NCBI RefSeq assembly: GCF_009866965.1
Contig: NZ_SPKJ01000002.1
Span: forward strand, 89,471 to 153,470
Direction of reading: 5' to 3'
Origin: Propylenella binzhouense
GTDB lineage: Bacteria; Pseudomonadota; Alphaproteobacteria; Rhizobiales; Afifellaceae
Length of the DNA stretch: 64,000 bases
This document shows, one piece after another, positions 24,284-33,153 of the stretch. The stretch's first letter is position 1. Each line of letters opens with the position of its first letter. Below the pieces are notes generated by a model, which was given only the letters and a program-made list of their open reading frames with translations, was not told where the DNA came from and ran no database searches. Made by a program: the position numbers and the translations under genes.

Positions 24284-25177
24284 AAAGTCTTCCGCGAGCA
24301 GCTCGGAATTGATCGCGAACGCCGCCATCGCGCCCTCGCTCGCCGCGACGATGGCGAGCTGGACATGGCGCGAGGAATCGCCGGCGACATAGAGGCCGGG
24401 CACGTTGGTCGTCTCGTAGGTGCCGGTGTCGACCGCGCCGCGGCGCGTGAACCGGCAGCCGAGGCGCTCGGCGAGATCCGAGGCCTGGCGGTCCGGCATC
24501 GCGAAGAAGAGCGCCTTCCGCTCCAGGACCCGTCCGTCGGCGAGCCGGATCGCCCGGAGGCATTCGTCGCCCTCGAGCGCGGCGACGGGCGTCCCTTCGA
24601 TCGCGATGCCGTGGCGCCGGAGCCGGCCGGCGAGCTCGGGACCGATCGCGGCGGACTCCCCGGAGAAGACCACGATGTCGTCGCTCCAGCCGCGCAGCTC
24701 GATCGCCAGGCGCGCGCCGTGCGCCTCCGGTCCGTAGACGGCGAGCGGCGCGCCCCTGTTCTCCCAGCCGTCGCAATAGGGGCAATGATAGACGCCCCTG
24801 CCGTAGAACCGTTCGGCGCCCTCGATGGGCGGCAGGTCGTCGCGGATTCCGGTCGCAAGGAGCAGCTTGCGGCACCCGACCGTCTCGCCGCCGGCGAGCG
24901 TGACGGCGTAGCGCGCCCCCTCTTTGCGCGCATCCTCCACCCGGACCTCGCGCAGCTCGACATTCGGATAGCGCCGAAGCTGGTCGCGCCCGGTCTGGCG
25001 GAGCTCGCTTGGATGGGTGCAGTCGCGGGTGAGGAAGCCGTGCAGCTCGTGCGAGGCCGCGTTCCGGCCCTTCCCTTCGTCGCACAGAAGGACCCGCCGC
25101 AGCGCGCGGCCGAGGATCAGGGCCGCGCTCAGCCCGGCCGGTCCGCCGCCCACGATCAGGACGTCATAATCGCTCAC
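24278..25177 (-). CDS. Thioredoxin reductase-like NAD(P)/FAD oxidoreductase
   Basis: A 299-residue two-dinucleotide-domain flavoprotein. The FAD fold opens the protein (YDVLIVGGGPAGLSAALILGR). The redox pair is C-P-Y-C (GVYHCPYCDGWENRG, about residue 135). The second FAD segment is VPGLYVAGDSS near the C-terminus. It reduces a small disulfide partner or acts as a stand-alone oxidase; no thioredoxin gene lies beside it. The GTG at 25177 follows GGGAGA and fits the family start; the frame is open far upstream but that part is a low-complexity Arg/Ser stretch. Short tandem repeats flank the gene on both sides. Confidence 0.87.
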   Translation of the reverse strand: MSDYDVLIVGGGPAGLSAALILGRALRRVLLCDEGKGRNAASHELHGFLTRDCTHPSELRQTGRDQLRRYPNVELREVRVEDARKEGARYAVTLAGGETVGCRKLLLATGIRDDLPPIEGAERFYGRGVYHCPYCDGWENRGAPLAVYGPEAHGARLAIELRGWSDDIVVFSGESAAIGPELAGRLRRHGIAIEGTPVAALEGDECLRAIRLADGRVLERKALFFAMPDRQASDLAERLGCRFTRRGAVDTGTYETTNVPGLYVAGDSSRHVQLAIVAASEGAMAAFAINSELLAEDFP

Positions 25178-25230
25178 GCAGTCTCCCGTCTCGTCCCGCC
25201 TCGACCGGGAGGGGAATGCTGCGCCTGCGA

Positions 25231-25275
25231 GGCGGTTCCGGACGAAGCGGTTCCGAACGAAGCGGCTCCGGATGG
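25231..25275. repeat. 15-base imperfect tandem repeat, three copies
   Basis: Three units follow each other: GGCGGTTCCGGACGA (25231), AGCGGTTCCGAACGA (25246) and AGCGGCTCCGGATGG (25261), then AGCCGTACCGG as a decayed fourth. The array lies in the 124-base gap upstream of the thioredoxin-reductase-like gene. It differs from the 14-base array at 24221. Confidence 0.8.
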
Positions 25276-25301
25276 AGCCGTACCGGATTGTGAGCGGACG
25301 G

Positions 25302-26117
25302 TCAGAACCTGTGCCAGACGGCCGCGACGAGGCCACGCTCCTTGAGCGTCTCGCGTCCGGCCACGGTGGCGATGCCGCCGATCTGGACGGACCATCGGCG
25401 TCCGAAATCCCAGACCGCGCTGAGCTCGACCTCGTGGCGGCGCGGGCGGTCGCCGGGCCGGCCTCCGCCGTCGGAGAGCGCATTGAAGGATTGCACCATC
25501 AGGAGGAGGCCGGGGCGAAGCCGCAGGCCGGCCGTGCCCTCGAGCCGGAACTCGCCCGGCCCGTCGGCAAGCGGGACGCGGTAGCCGGCCTGGAGGTCGA
25601 GGAAGCCGGGCCTGTCCCAGAGCGTAACGGAGCGGCCGAGCAGCACCCGCGCGTCGATCATGTGCTCGGTCTTCCCGGCCTCGGCCGGATTTCCCCCGTC
25701 GGATGCGCCGGCGACGCGCCCGAGCACCTGGACCGACCCGACCCAGGCCTCGGTCCGCAGGAGCCGCGTCCGGGCGCCGAACTCGGTGTAGCCGGGGCCC
25801 AGGTAGCGCGCGTCCGTCGGAGCGCCGATGGTGGTGCGCTCGATCGTCGGCGAGAAGATCAGCGTCAGCCAGTCGGTCGCGCCGTATTCGACGAGGGCCG
25901 CGATCTCGCGCTTGCGATGCGTCGGCCGGCCGACCACGTCGCCGCCGGCATCGAAGGCCTGCGTCGCGTCCTTTGCCGTGAAGGAGAAAATGATCTGGCC
26001 CGCCGCGCGATCAAGCGTCCAGGCGCCGGCATGCGCCTCGCCTGGGCGGAGATAGAGCGCGAGCAGGAGCGCCGCTCCTGCCCGCATCGCTCCGCCGAGC
26101 GGCGCACCCTTCCCCAT
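25302..26117 (-). CDS. Predicted outer-membrane beta-barrel protein, function unknown
   Basis: A 271-residue protein with an N-terminal hydrophobic signal (MRAGAALLLALYLRPGEAHAG, beginning at residue 11). The rest is made of alternating strands (QIIFSFTAKD, IAALVEYGATDWLTLIFSP, FGARTRLLRTEAWVGSVQVLG, VQIGGIATVAG). It ends in phenylalanine (VWHRF), as many outer-membrane barrels do. It resembles proteins annotated as meta-pathway or transporter-like porins, but I cannot assign a substrate. It lies upstream of the thioredoxin-reductase-like gene on the same strand, 124 bases away. The start may also be the internal methionine at residue 11. Confidence 0.7.
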   Translation of the reverse strand: MGKGAPLGGAMRAGAALLLALYLRPGEAHAGAWTLDRAAGQIIFSFTAKDATQAFDAGGDVVGRPTHRKREIAALVEYGATDWLTLIFSPTIERTTIGAPTDARYLGPGYTEFGARTRLLRTEAWVGSVQVLGRVAGASDGGNPAEAGKTEHMIDARVLLGRSVTLWDRPGFLDLQAGYRVPLADGPGEFRLEGTAGLRLRPGLLLMVQSFNALSDGGGRPGDRPRRHEVELSAVWDFGRRWSVQIGGIATVAGRETLKERGLVAAVWHRF

Positions 26118-26260
26118 GCGGCTTGCAACCTGCGAAGGCGGATTGTCGCCGCGAAGCTTCGCTTAAATTGCAGCGCGAGTCGAGACCGTCCTGATCCGCC
26201 TTGTCCAGGCGGGCCGGGGTTTTCCGGCCTCATGCCTGGCCGCGGGCGCGCCCGGGCGGT

Positions 26261-27151
26261 TCAGGCCCGGTTCGTGCGCGCCGGCCAGTAGGCGGCGAGT
26301 GCGGAGCTGTCCTTCCCGCCGAGACCGCTCGCGCTCGCCTCGTCATAGACGCCGAGCGCGCATGCGACGAGCGGCAGTTCGAACCCGCGCGACCGCGCCT
26401 CCTCGATCATCGTCCTGAGGTCCTTGCGGATCGAATCGACGTCGAAGGTCGCCGGTCCCGGCTCGTCGCCGGCGATCACGCGCCCGATGGCGGCGCCGCG
26501 CGACTTCAGGATGTTCGGCCCGCCGGAGGACTCGGCGAAGATCTCCATGACGAGCTCCGGATCGTTGCCGAGATGGCGGAGCAGCGAATAGGCCTCGCCG
26601 AGCGCCTGGTAATAGACGAGGAGGGGCAGGTTGATCGCGAGCTTGACGCTCGCCCCCGCCCCGACCGGGCCGACATGGTCGAGCCGCCGGCAGAGCTGCT
26701 CCAGGACCGGCCGGGCACGCTCCACGTCCGCCGTCTCCCCGCCCATGAAGCCGATCAGCTTGCCGGTGCGGGCCGGACCGGTGGTGCCGCCGACCGGACA
26801 CTCGACGAAGGTCGCGCCCGCGGCACGGACATCCTCGGCGAGCCTCTTCTCGGTCTCCGGGCGCACCGTGCTCATGTCGATCACGAGCTTGCCCTTCAGG
26901 TCTCCGGCAAGGAGCCCGTTCTCGCCGCGATAGACGGTGTCGATCGCGCCGGCATCGGTCAGGATCGTGATCACCACATCGGATTCGCCGGCGAGCTCCG
27001 CCGGATCCGCGGCCGCCAGCGCGCCCTTCCCGACGAGCGGCTTCGTCTTCTCCGGCGTGCGGTTCCAGACCACCACCTCGTAGCCGACTTCCAGCAGCCG
27101 CTCGGCGATTGCCGACCCCATCCGGCCGAGACCCGCAACTCCTGTCCTCAT
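26261..27151 (-). CDS. 3-hydroxyisobutyrate dehydrogenase-family oxidoreductase
   Basis: A 296-residue beta-hydroxyacid dehydrogenase. It begins with the NAD(P) fold (GVAGLGRMGSAIAERLLE) and VVVWNRTPEK, has the substrate motif VECPVGGTTGPARTGKL, and the catalytic lysine in GAGASVKLAINLPLL (about residue 170). Family members oxidise 3-hydroxyisobutyrate, tartronate semialdehyde or related acids. The ATG at 27151 has AGGTGAGGAAG upstream; longer in-frame starts lack the family N-terminus. A 16-base palindrome (27177-27192) lies 26 bases before the start. It is divergent from the CocE-type hydrolase. Confidence 0.88.
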   Translation of the reverse strand: MRTGVAGLGRMGSAIAERLLEVGYEVVVWNRTPEKTKPLVGKGALAAADPAELAGESDVVITILTDAGAIDTVYRGENGLLAGDLKGKLVIDMSTVRPETEKRLAEDVRAAGATFVECPVGGTTGPARTGKLIGFMGGETADVERARPVLEQLCRRLDHVGPVGAGASVKLAINLPLLVYYQALGEAYSLLRHLGNDPELVMEIFAESSGGPNILKSRGAAIGRVIAGDEPGPATFDVDSIRKDLRTMIEEARSRGFELPLVACALGVYDEASASGLGGKDSSALAAYWPARTNRA

Positions 27152-27176
27152 GCCCGCTTCCTCACCTTCATTTCTT

Positions 27177-27192
27177 CTGATCGGGCGATCAG
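27177..27192. promoter_or_regulatory. TetR-like palindromic operator
   Basis: CTGATCG-GG-CGATCAG is a perfect 7+2+7 palindrome just upstream of the dehydrogenase gene. A second, shorter site with the same half, ATCAG-AAAAG-CTGAT, lies at 27282-27296 on the side of the CocE-type gene. No TetR-like gene is in the window next to it. Confidence 0.4.
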
Positions 27193-27383
27193 TAGCATTG
27201 CGGCCGTCCCTGTCCAATTCCGCCGCGCGCGCCGGTTCCGGCATGGCCGAGCGTGGGGGCTGCGGATCCGCCGGCGCGATCATCAGAAAAGCTGATATGC
27301 GCCAGCACGGAATATGGTTTGCGGAGCAGGGGCGCGAATCCTACTCTCGCTGCAACCAACAAAGCCGGCTCTGGGAGGCACAG

Positions 27384-29186
27384 TTGCACGGCACCGGCGA
27401 TCCGTCCCGGCCCGGAATCGAGTCCCGCTCGGAGGAGCGCGACGGCATGCGGGTCGACTGGAACGTTCCGATCACCATGGATGACGGCCTGGTGCTGAGG
27501 GCCGACGTGTTCCGGCCGCTGGCCGAGGCCCGCCATCCCGTCATCCTGACCTACGGCCCCTACGCGAAGGGCCTGGCGTTCCAGGACGGCTATCCGAGCG
27601 CGTGGGAGCGCATGATCTCGCAGCACCCGGACGTGCCGGCCGGGTCGAGCAACCGCTACCAGGCCTGGGAGGTGGTCGATCCGGAGAAGTGGGTTCCGGA
27701 AGGCTATGCCTGCGTGCGCGTGGATTCCCGCGGGGCAGGCTGCTCGCCGGGCTATGTCGACCCGTTCTCGCCGCGCGAGCGGAAGGACTTCTACGACTGC
27801 ATCGAATGGGCGGGCGTGCAGCCCTGGTCGAACGGCAGGGTCGGCCTCAACGGCATCTCCTATTTCGGCACCAACCAGTGGCAGGTCGCCTCGCTGCAGC
27901 CGCCGCACCTCGCCGCGATCTGCGTGTGGGAGGGGGCGGCCGACTGGTACCGCGACATGACCCATCACGGCGGCATCCTGTCGACCTTCTGGGCCAACTG
28001 GTACGACATGCAGGTCAAGACGGTGCAGTACGGCGCCGGCGAGCGCGGCAAGAGGAGCCGTGTCACCGGCGAGCTCGTCTGCGGGCCGGAGCTCCTGTCT
28101 GAGGAGGAGCTCGCCGCGAACCGCTGCGATTTCGGCGGGGAAATCCGGGCGCATCCGCTCGACGACGACTATCACCGCGCCCGCTCGCCCGACTGGTCGA
28201 AGGTGACCGTGCCGATCCTCTCGGCGGCGAACTGGGGCGGCCAGGGGCTCCATCCGCGCGGGAATTTCGAGGCGTTCATGCGCGCCGCGTCCACGCAGAA
28301 ATGGCTCGAGGTGCACGGCATCGAGCACTGGACGCACTTCTACACCGATTACGGCCGCACCCTTCAGCTCCGCTTCTTCGACCATTTCCTGAAAGGGGAG
28401 GCGAACGGATGGGATGCGCAGCCGAAGGTGCTGCTGCAGGTGCGCCATCCCGGCGAGCGCTTCGTGGAGCGCGCCGAGACGGCCTGGCCGCTCGCGGGGA
28501 CGGTCTGGACCAAGCTCTATCTCGATCCGGCCGGAGGAGCGCTGCGGGCGGCGCCGCCCGAGGCTGCCGCCACGGTCACCTTCGACGCGCTCGGGGACGG
28601 GCTCACCTTCCTGACGCCGCCGCTCGAGGCCGAGACGGAGATCACCGGCCCGGCCGCCGCGAAGCTCGTCGTCTCGTCCTCGACCGAGGACGCCGACATC
28701 TTCCTGGTGCTCCGGGTCTTCGCGCCGGACCTCAGGGAGGTCACGTTCCAGGGCGCGATCGACCCGCACACGCCGGTCGGCCAGGGATGGCTGCGCGCCT
28801 CCCACAGGAAGCTCGATGCCGCGCTGACGCTGCCGTGGCGGCCCTACCACAGCCATGACGAGGTGCAGAAGCTCACGCCCGGGGAACCGGTCGAGCTCGA
28901 CGTCGAGATCTGGCCCACCTCGATCGTGGTGCCGGCGGGCTACCGGATCGGGCTTTCCGTGCGCGGCCGCGACTACGTCTATCCGGGCGGAAGCGGCGGG
29001 CGGCTCTCCAACTTCAAGAACGAGCTGACCGGCTGCGGGCCGTTCCTTCACGACGACCCGGCGGACCGGCCGCACGAGGTCTTCGGCGGGCGGACCACGC
29101 TGCACTTCCCGGGGGCGAACCCGCCCTGCCTGCTGTTGCCCGTCATCCCGGCGGACCGGCCCGGAACGGCACCGAGGGGAGGCTGA
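27384..29186 (+). CDS. CocE/NonD-type serine hydrolase (X-Pro dipeptidyl-peptidase S15 family)
   Basis: A hydrolase of about 600 residues. It opens with VDWNVPITMDDGLVLRADVF, then YGPYAKGLAF, VRVDSRGAG, and the nucleophile elbow GLNGISYFGTNQW. An acid in the following region and the histidine in EVHGIEHWTHFY would complete the triad. A C-terminal jelly-roll domain (about residues 370-600) is typical. Members hydrolyse esters or amides such as cocaine or acylated compounds. Start choice is uncertain: TTG at 27384 has GGGAGG five bases before it; ATG at 27447 begins right at the conserved part; ATG at 27297 is also open. The second Liv transporter follows 85 bases later. Confidence 0.85.
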   Translation: MHGTGDPSRPGIESRSEERDGMRVDWNVPITMDDGLVLRADVFRPLAEARHPVILTYGPYAKGLAFQDGYPSAWERMISQHPDVPAGSSNRYQAWEVVDPEKWVPEGYACVRVDSRGAGCSPGYVDPFSPRERKDFYDCIEWAGVQPWSNGRVGLNGISYFGTNQWQVASLQPPHLAAICVWEGAADWYRDMTHHGGILSTFWANWYDMQVKTVQYGAGERGKRSRVTGELVCGPELLSEEELAANRCDFGGEIRAHPLDDDYHRARSPDWSKVTVPILSAANWGGQGLHPRGNFEAFMRAASTQKWLEVHGIEHWTHFYTDYGRTLQLRFFDHFLKGEANGWDAQPKVLLQVRHPGERFVERAETAWPLAGTVWTKLYLDPAGGALRAAPPEAAATVTFDALGDGLTFLTPPLEAETEITGPAAAKLVVSSSTEDADIFLVLRVFAPDLREVTFQGAIDPHTPVGQGWLRASHRKLDAALTLPWRPYHSHDEVQKLTPGEPVELDVEIWPTSIVVPAGYRIGLSVRGRDYVYPGGSGGRLSNFKNELTGCGPFLHDDPADRPHEVFGGRTTLHFPGANPPCLLLPVIPADRPGTAPRGG

Positions 29187-29271
29187 CGACCGCCGGCACG
29201 GCCGGCACCGAAGAACAGACGAGGCCGGACAGCGGCCCGCTGGACCCGCACAGACGTGGGAGGAACCGCAG

Positions 29272-30513
29272 ATGACGATCCGACGCAGAACCGTCCTGAA
29301 AGGAATGCTCGCCTCGACCGCAATGGTCGCGGCGCCGGCCGTGCTCCGGGCCCAGGGAGCGCCGTTCAAGATCGGTCTCCTGACCGTGAAGACCGGCCCG
29401 CTCGCCCAGGGCGGAATCCAGATGGAGCAGGGCATCCAGACCCTCCTGAAGGAGAAGGGAAGCACGCTCGCCGGCCGCAAGGTCGAGCTCATCGTGGCGG
29501 ATACCGGCGGCAACCCTGCCGGCGCCAAGACCAAGGCGCAGGAGCTCGTGGAGCGCGACAGCGTCAACGTCATCCTCGGGCCGCTCGCCGCCTTCGAGCT
29601 CCTGGCCATCACCGACTACGTCCGGGAGCACACGACGCCCCTCATCAGCCTGGCGGCGGCCGAGGACGTCACCCAGCGCCACGCCAATCCCTGGGTGGTG
29701 CGGCCGTCCGCGACCTCCGGGCAGTGCTCGCATGCCATGGGCGATTACGCCGCCAAGGACATGGGCCTGAAGCGCATGGCGACGATCTCGGAGGACTTCG
29801 CCTTCGGCCACGAGCAGGTCGCCGCCTTCCAGCGCACGTTCGAGGACGCCGGCGGCAAGGTCGTCCGCAAGCTCTGGCCGCCGCTCGTCACCCCGGACTA
29901 CACGCCTTTCATCGCGCAGATCGGCGACGTGGACGGCGTCTTCACCGGCTTCGCCGGCTCCAACCCGGTGAAGTTCATGCGCGCTTATGCCGATCTCGGC
30001 CTGAAGGGCAGCATTCCGCTCACCGGCGGCTGGACCGCGATGGACGACGCGCTCCTCAAGAGCCTCGGCGACGAGGCGGTGGGGGTGGTGTCCGCGCACT
30101 TCTATTCGCCGACCATCGACACGCCGAGCAATGCGCGCTTCGTCGAGGCGATGGCCAAGGACTACCAGGTCGTTCCGGGCGGCTATTCCGCCGGCATGTA
30201 CATCGCCGGCCAGTGCGTGGAGGGGGCGCTCGAGAAGGCGGGCGACAAGGCCGGCGACAAGGAGGCGTTCATGGAGGCGCTGCGCACCGTGCAGCTCACC
30301 GACACGCCGCGCGGCCCGGTCGCCTTCGACGAATACGGCAACATCGTCGGCAACGTCTACATCCGGAAATGCGAGCGGAAGGACGGCGCGCTGGTGAACA
30401 CGATCATCAAGACCTATCCCGACGTCAGCCAGTTCTGGACCTACGATCCGGCCGAGTTCCTCAAGAACCCGGTCTATTCGCGCGACTTCCCGCCCGCGAA
30501 GAACCTCGAATAG
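29272..30513 (+). CDS. Liv-type ABC transporter substrate-binding protein (second system)
   Basis: A 413-residue binding protein with a twin-arginine-like signal (TIRRRTVLKGMLAS, then a hydrophobic part ending at VLRAQG). The mature part starts FKIGLLTVKTGPLAQGG and contains VELIVADTGGNPAGAKTKAQ, NVILGPLAAFELLAITDY and RMATISEDFAFGHEQVAAF. It belongs to the type I fold used by Leu/Ile/Val and amide/urea/aromatic-acid systems. It heads a five-gene transporter (29272-33862) and may be co-transcribed with the upstream CocE-type hydrolase. Unlike the first system there is no strong hairpin between it and the permease gene. The ligand is unknown. Confidence 0.92.
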   Translation: MTIRRRTVLKGMLASTAMVAAPAVLRAQGAPFKIGLLTVKTGPLAQGGIQMEQGIQTLLKEKGSTLAGRKVELIVADTGGNPAGAKTKAQELVERDSVNVILGPLAAFELLAITDYVREHTTPLISLAAAEDVTQRHANPWVVRPSATSGQCSHAMGDYAAKDMGLKRMATISEDFAFGHEQVAAFQRTFEDAGGKVVRKLWPPLVTPDYTPFIAQIGDVDGVFTGFAGSNPVKFMRAYADLGLKGSIPLTGGWTAMDDALLKSLGDEAVGVVSAHFYSPTIDTPSNARFVEAMAKDYQVVPGGYSAGMYIAGQCVEGALEKAGDKAGDKEAFMEALRTVQLTDTPRGPVAFDEYGNIVGNVYIRKCERKDGALVNTIIKTYPDVSQFWTYDPAEFLKNPVYSRDFPPAKNLE

Positions 30514-30554
30514 CCGGCCGGGCGGCGGGCGGCGGAAGAAGGACGTCGGCGGGA

Positions 30555-31412
30555 ATGCTCTTCTGGCTGCTCCTGGCGGTGAACAGCATCACGATGGGCG
30601 GCCTGCTGTTCCTGCTGTCGGCCGGGTTCTCGCTGATCTTCGGATTGATGCGGATCCCGAACCTGATGCACGGCTCCTTCTTCATGCTCGGCGCCTATCT
30701 GGGGGCGACCTTTCTCGCCCGCGGGATGAACTTCTGGGCGGCCGCCCTTCTCAGCGCGGCCGCCATGGTGGTGATCGGCGGCCTGATCGAGCGCTTCCTG
30801 CTCCGCCGGCTGGCGGGGCAGGACCTCGCGCAGGTGCTCCTCACCCTTGGCCTCTCCTTCGTCGTCGCCGATCTCTGCCTGATGGTGTGGACCGGCGACC
30901 CGATCCAGCCGCCGACGCCGCCCGGCCTCGCCGGCGCGTTCCGGGCCTTCGGCATGTTCTTCCCGATCTTCCGCCTGGCGATCGTGGCGATCGCCGTGGT
31001 CGTGGCCGTCGCGCTCTGGCTGATGATCGAACGGACGCGGCTGGGGGCGATGATCCGCGCCGGCGTCGACGATCCGGCGATCGCGCGGGTGATGGGCATC
31101 AAGGTGTCGCAGCTCTTCACGCTGATCTTCTGCCTCGGCGCGGGGCTCGCGGCCTTCGCCGGGGTGATCGGCGCGCCCTATCTCTCGATCTATCCCGGGC
31201 TCGACGCGGACATGCTGCCGCTCGCGCTCATCATCGTCATCCTGGGCGGCGCAGGCAGCCTGGCCGGCGCGCTGCTCGGCAGCTTCATCATCGGCTTCCT
31301 CTACAATTTCGGCCAGGCGCTCTTTCCCGACCTCGCCTACGTGATCCTGTTCCTGCCGATGCTCCTGATCCTCGTGCTCAGGCCGCAGGGCCTTTTCGGC
31401 AGGGTCGGGTGA
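30555..31412 (+). CDS. livH: Liv-type ABC permease (LivH-like, second system)
   Basis: A 285-residue permease with the LivH landmarks NSITMGGLLFLLSAGFSLIFG, LMHGSFFMLGAYLGA and TRLGAMIRAGVDDPAIARVMGI (the loop that docks on the ATPase), ending RPQGLFGRVG. Eight or so hydrophobic spans can be seen. It begins at the ATG at 30555, 41 bases after the binding protein. Its TGA overlaps the ATG of the LivM gene by one base. The frame is open upstream but reads arginine-rich sequence there, which is a shadow of the binding-protein gene. Confidence 0.9.
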   Translation: MLFWLLLAVNSITMGGLLFLLSAGFSLIFGLMRIPNLMHGSFFMLGAYLGATFLARGMNFWAAALLSAAAMVVIGGLIERFLLRRLAGQDLAQVLLTLGLSFVVADLCLMVWTGDPIQPPTPPGLAGAFRAFGMFFPIFRLAIVAIAVVVAVALWLMIERTRLGAMIRAGVDDPAIARVMGIKVSQLFTLIFCLGAGLAAFAGVIGAPYLSIYPGLDADMLPLALIIVILGGAGSLAGALLGSFIIGFLYNFGQALFPDLAYVILFLPMLLILVLRPQGLFGRVG

Positions 31413-32419
31413 TGCCGCCGGGCGCCGTGCGGGCTCTCTGCCTCGGGGCGGCGCTCGCTGTGCTCGCCGCGCTGCCCTGGTGGATGGCCAATCCCTATTA
31501 TGTCAACATCGCGAGCCAGATCCTGTTCTGGGCGGTCTTCGCGCTCGCCCTCAACGTGCTGGTCGGCTATGCGGGCCTCACCTCGCTCGGCCATGCCGGC
31601 CTGTTCGGCATGGCGGGCTACACGGCCGGGCTGATGCTCGCCGCCGGCGCCGGCCACGCCGCCGCGATCGTCGCGGCCCTTCTCGCCACGCTCGCCACGA
31701 CGGCGATCTTCGCGCTCCTGGCGCTGCGGGCGACCGGCATCGGCTTCCTGATGATCACGCTCGCGCTCGGCCAGATCCTGTGGGGGATCGCCTATCGCTG
31801 GGCGAGCCTCACGAACGGCGACAACGGGGTGAAGCTCGCCGACCGCCCGGCGCCGCTCGGCCTGCACCTGTCGAGCCCGGACGCGTTCTACCTCGCCACC
31901 TTCGCCGTGTTCCTGCTCTGCCTCGCCTCGATGCGCCTCTTCGTCCGCTCGCCCTTCGGCGCGAGCGTCCGCGGCACGCGCGACCAGCCGCGGCGGATGC
32001 GGACGCTCGGCTACAATGTCTGGCTCGTCCGCTTCCTCGCCTTCCTGTTCTCCGGGTTCTGGACCGGCGTCGCGGGACTGCTCTTCGTCTACTACAACCA
32101 GTTCATCAGCCCGCAGGTGGTCGCGCTGCAGACCTCCGCCGAGGTGCTCCTGATGGTGATCTCCGGCGGGGTCGGGACGCTGTTCGGCCCGGTCGCCGGC
32201 GCCGCCATCGTGGTCGTGATGAAGAACGTGGCGAGCGCCTATGTCGAGCGCTGGAACATGGTGCTCGGCATCATCTTCGTGCTCATCATCGTGTTCATGC
32301 CGGAGGGGCTCGTGCCGGGCGCGGCGCGGCTGGTCCGGCGCGGCTATCGCGGGCTTCGCGCCGGGAGCGGGCCGGCCGCGGCGGAGGCCGCCGCCAGCCC
32401 GGGGACGGCGGGGCGATGA
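31412..32419 (+). CDS. livM: Liv-type ABC permease (LivM-like, second system)
   Basis: A 335-residue permease of the LivM type. It has NVLVGYAGLTSLGHAGLFGMAGY near residue 50, LRATGIGFLMITLALGQILWG, and SPFGASVRGTRDQPRRMRTLGY in the docking loop, then MPEGLVPG at the end followed by a short Ala/Gly-rich tail. It pairs with the LivH at 30555. Here LivM is a separate protein, in contrast to the fused gene at 8709, and the tail after MPEGLVPG is where the fusion joins its ATPases. The stop overlaps the start of livG (ATGA). Confidence 0.9.
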   Translation: MPPGAVRALCLGAALAVLAALPWWMANPYYVNIASQILFWAVFALALNVLVGYAGLTSLGHAGLFGMAGYTAGLMLAAGAGHAAAIVAALLATLATTAIFALLALRATGIGFLMITLALGQILWGIAYRWASLTNGDNGVKLADRPAPLGLHLSSPDAFYLATFAVFLLCLASMRLFVRSPFGASVRGTRDQPRRMRTLGYNVWLVRFLAFLFSGFWTGVAGLLFVYYNQFISPQVVALQTSAEVLLMVISGGVGTLFGPVAGAAIVVVMKNVASAYVERWNMVLGIIFVLIIVFMPEGLVPGAARLVRRGYRGLRAGSGPAAAEAAASPGTAGR

Positions 32420-33153
32420 GCGCGCTGGTGCTCGAGGACCTCTGCAAGTCGTTCGGCGGGCTGCGGGTCACTAGGAACGTGAACCTCGTGGTGGCGCCCG
32501 GCGAGCGGCGGCTCATCATCGGGCCGAACGGCGCCGGCAAGACGACGCTCTTCAACCAGATCACCGGCGACATCCGCTCGAACAGCGGCACGATCCGGCT
32601 GTTCGGGCGCGACATCACCCGGATCCCGGCGCGCCAGCGGGCGCATCTCGGCATGGCGCGCACCTTCCAGATCATCACGCTCTTCCCGCGCGACACGCTG
32701 ATCCGGAACGTGATGCTCGCGCTGCTCGGGCTCTCGCCGCTGCGGTGGAACCCGTTCGCCGACCTCGACCGGCGGCGCGACCTTCGCGAACGGGCGCTCG
32801 CTGCGCTCGCCCGGGTGGGGCTCGACCGTCTCGCCGAGCGCGCGCTTTCCGAGACCTCCTACGGCGAGCGCCGCCGCGTCGAGATCGCGATGGCGCTCGC
32901 GCAGGAGCCGAAGGTGCTCCTGCTCGACGAGCCGCTCGCCGGCCTTTCGCTGGAGGAGCGGCGGGAGATGAGCACGCTTCTCGCGGCGCTACCGCGCGAC
33001 GTGACGGTGGTGATGATCGAGCACGACATGGACGTCGCACTCGAATTCGCCGACCGCATCACCGTCCTCCATTTCGGCGAGGTGATCGTGGAGGGCACGC
33101 GGGCCGAAGTGGTGGCGGACGCGCGCACCAGGGAGGTCTATCTTGGCGCGTAG
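32416..33153 (+). CDS. livG: Liv-type ABC ATPase (LivG-like, second system)
   Basis: A 245-residue ATPase. Walker A is IIGPNGAGKTTLFNQITGD (about residue 34), the Q-loop region is RTFQIITLFP, the signature is TSYGERRRVEIAMAL, and Walker B is VLLLDEPLAGLS, followed by the switch histidine in IEHDMD. The C-terminus REVYLGA is typical of the family. It overlaps livM by four bases and livF by eleven, so all subunits are translated in series. It drives import together with LivF. Confidence 0.92.
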   Translation: MSALVLEDLCKSFGGLRVTRNVNLVVAPGERRLIIGPNGAGKTTLFNQITGDIRSNSGTIRLFGRDITRIPARQRAHLGMARTFQIITLFPRDTLIRNVMLALLGLSPLRWNPFADLDRRRDLRERALAALARVGLDRLAERALSETSYGERRRVEIAMALAQEPKVLLLDEPLAGLSLEERREMSTLLAALPRDVTVVMIEHDMDVALEFADRITVLHFGEVIVEGTRAEVVADARTREVYLGA

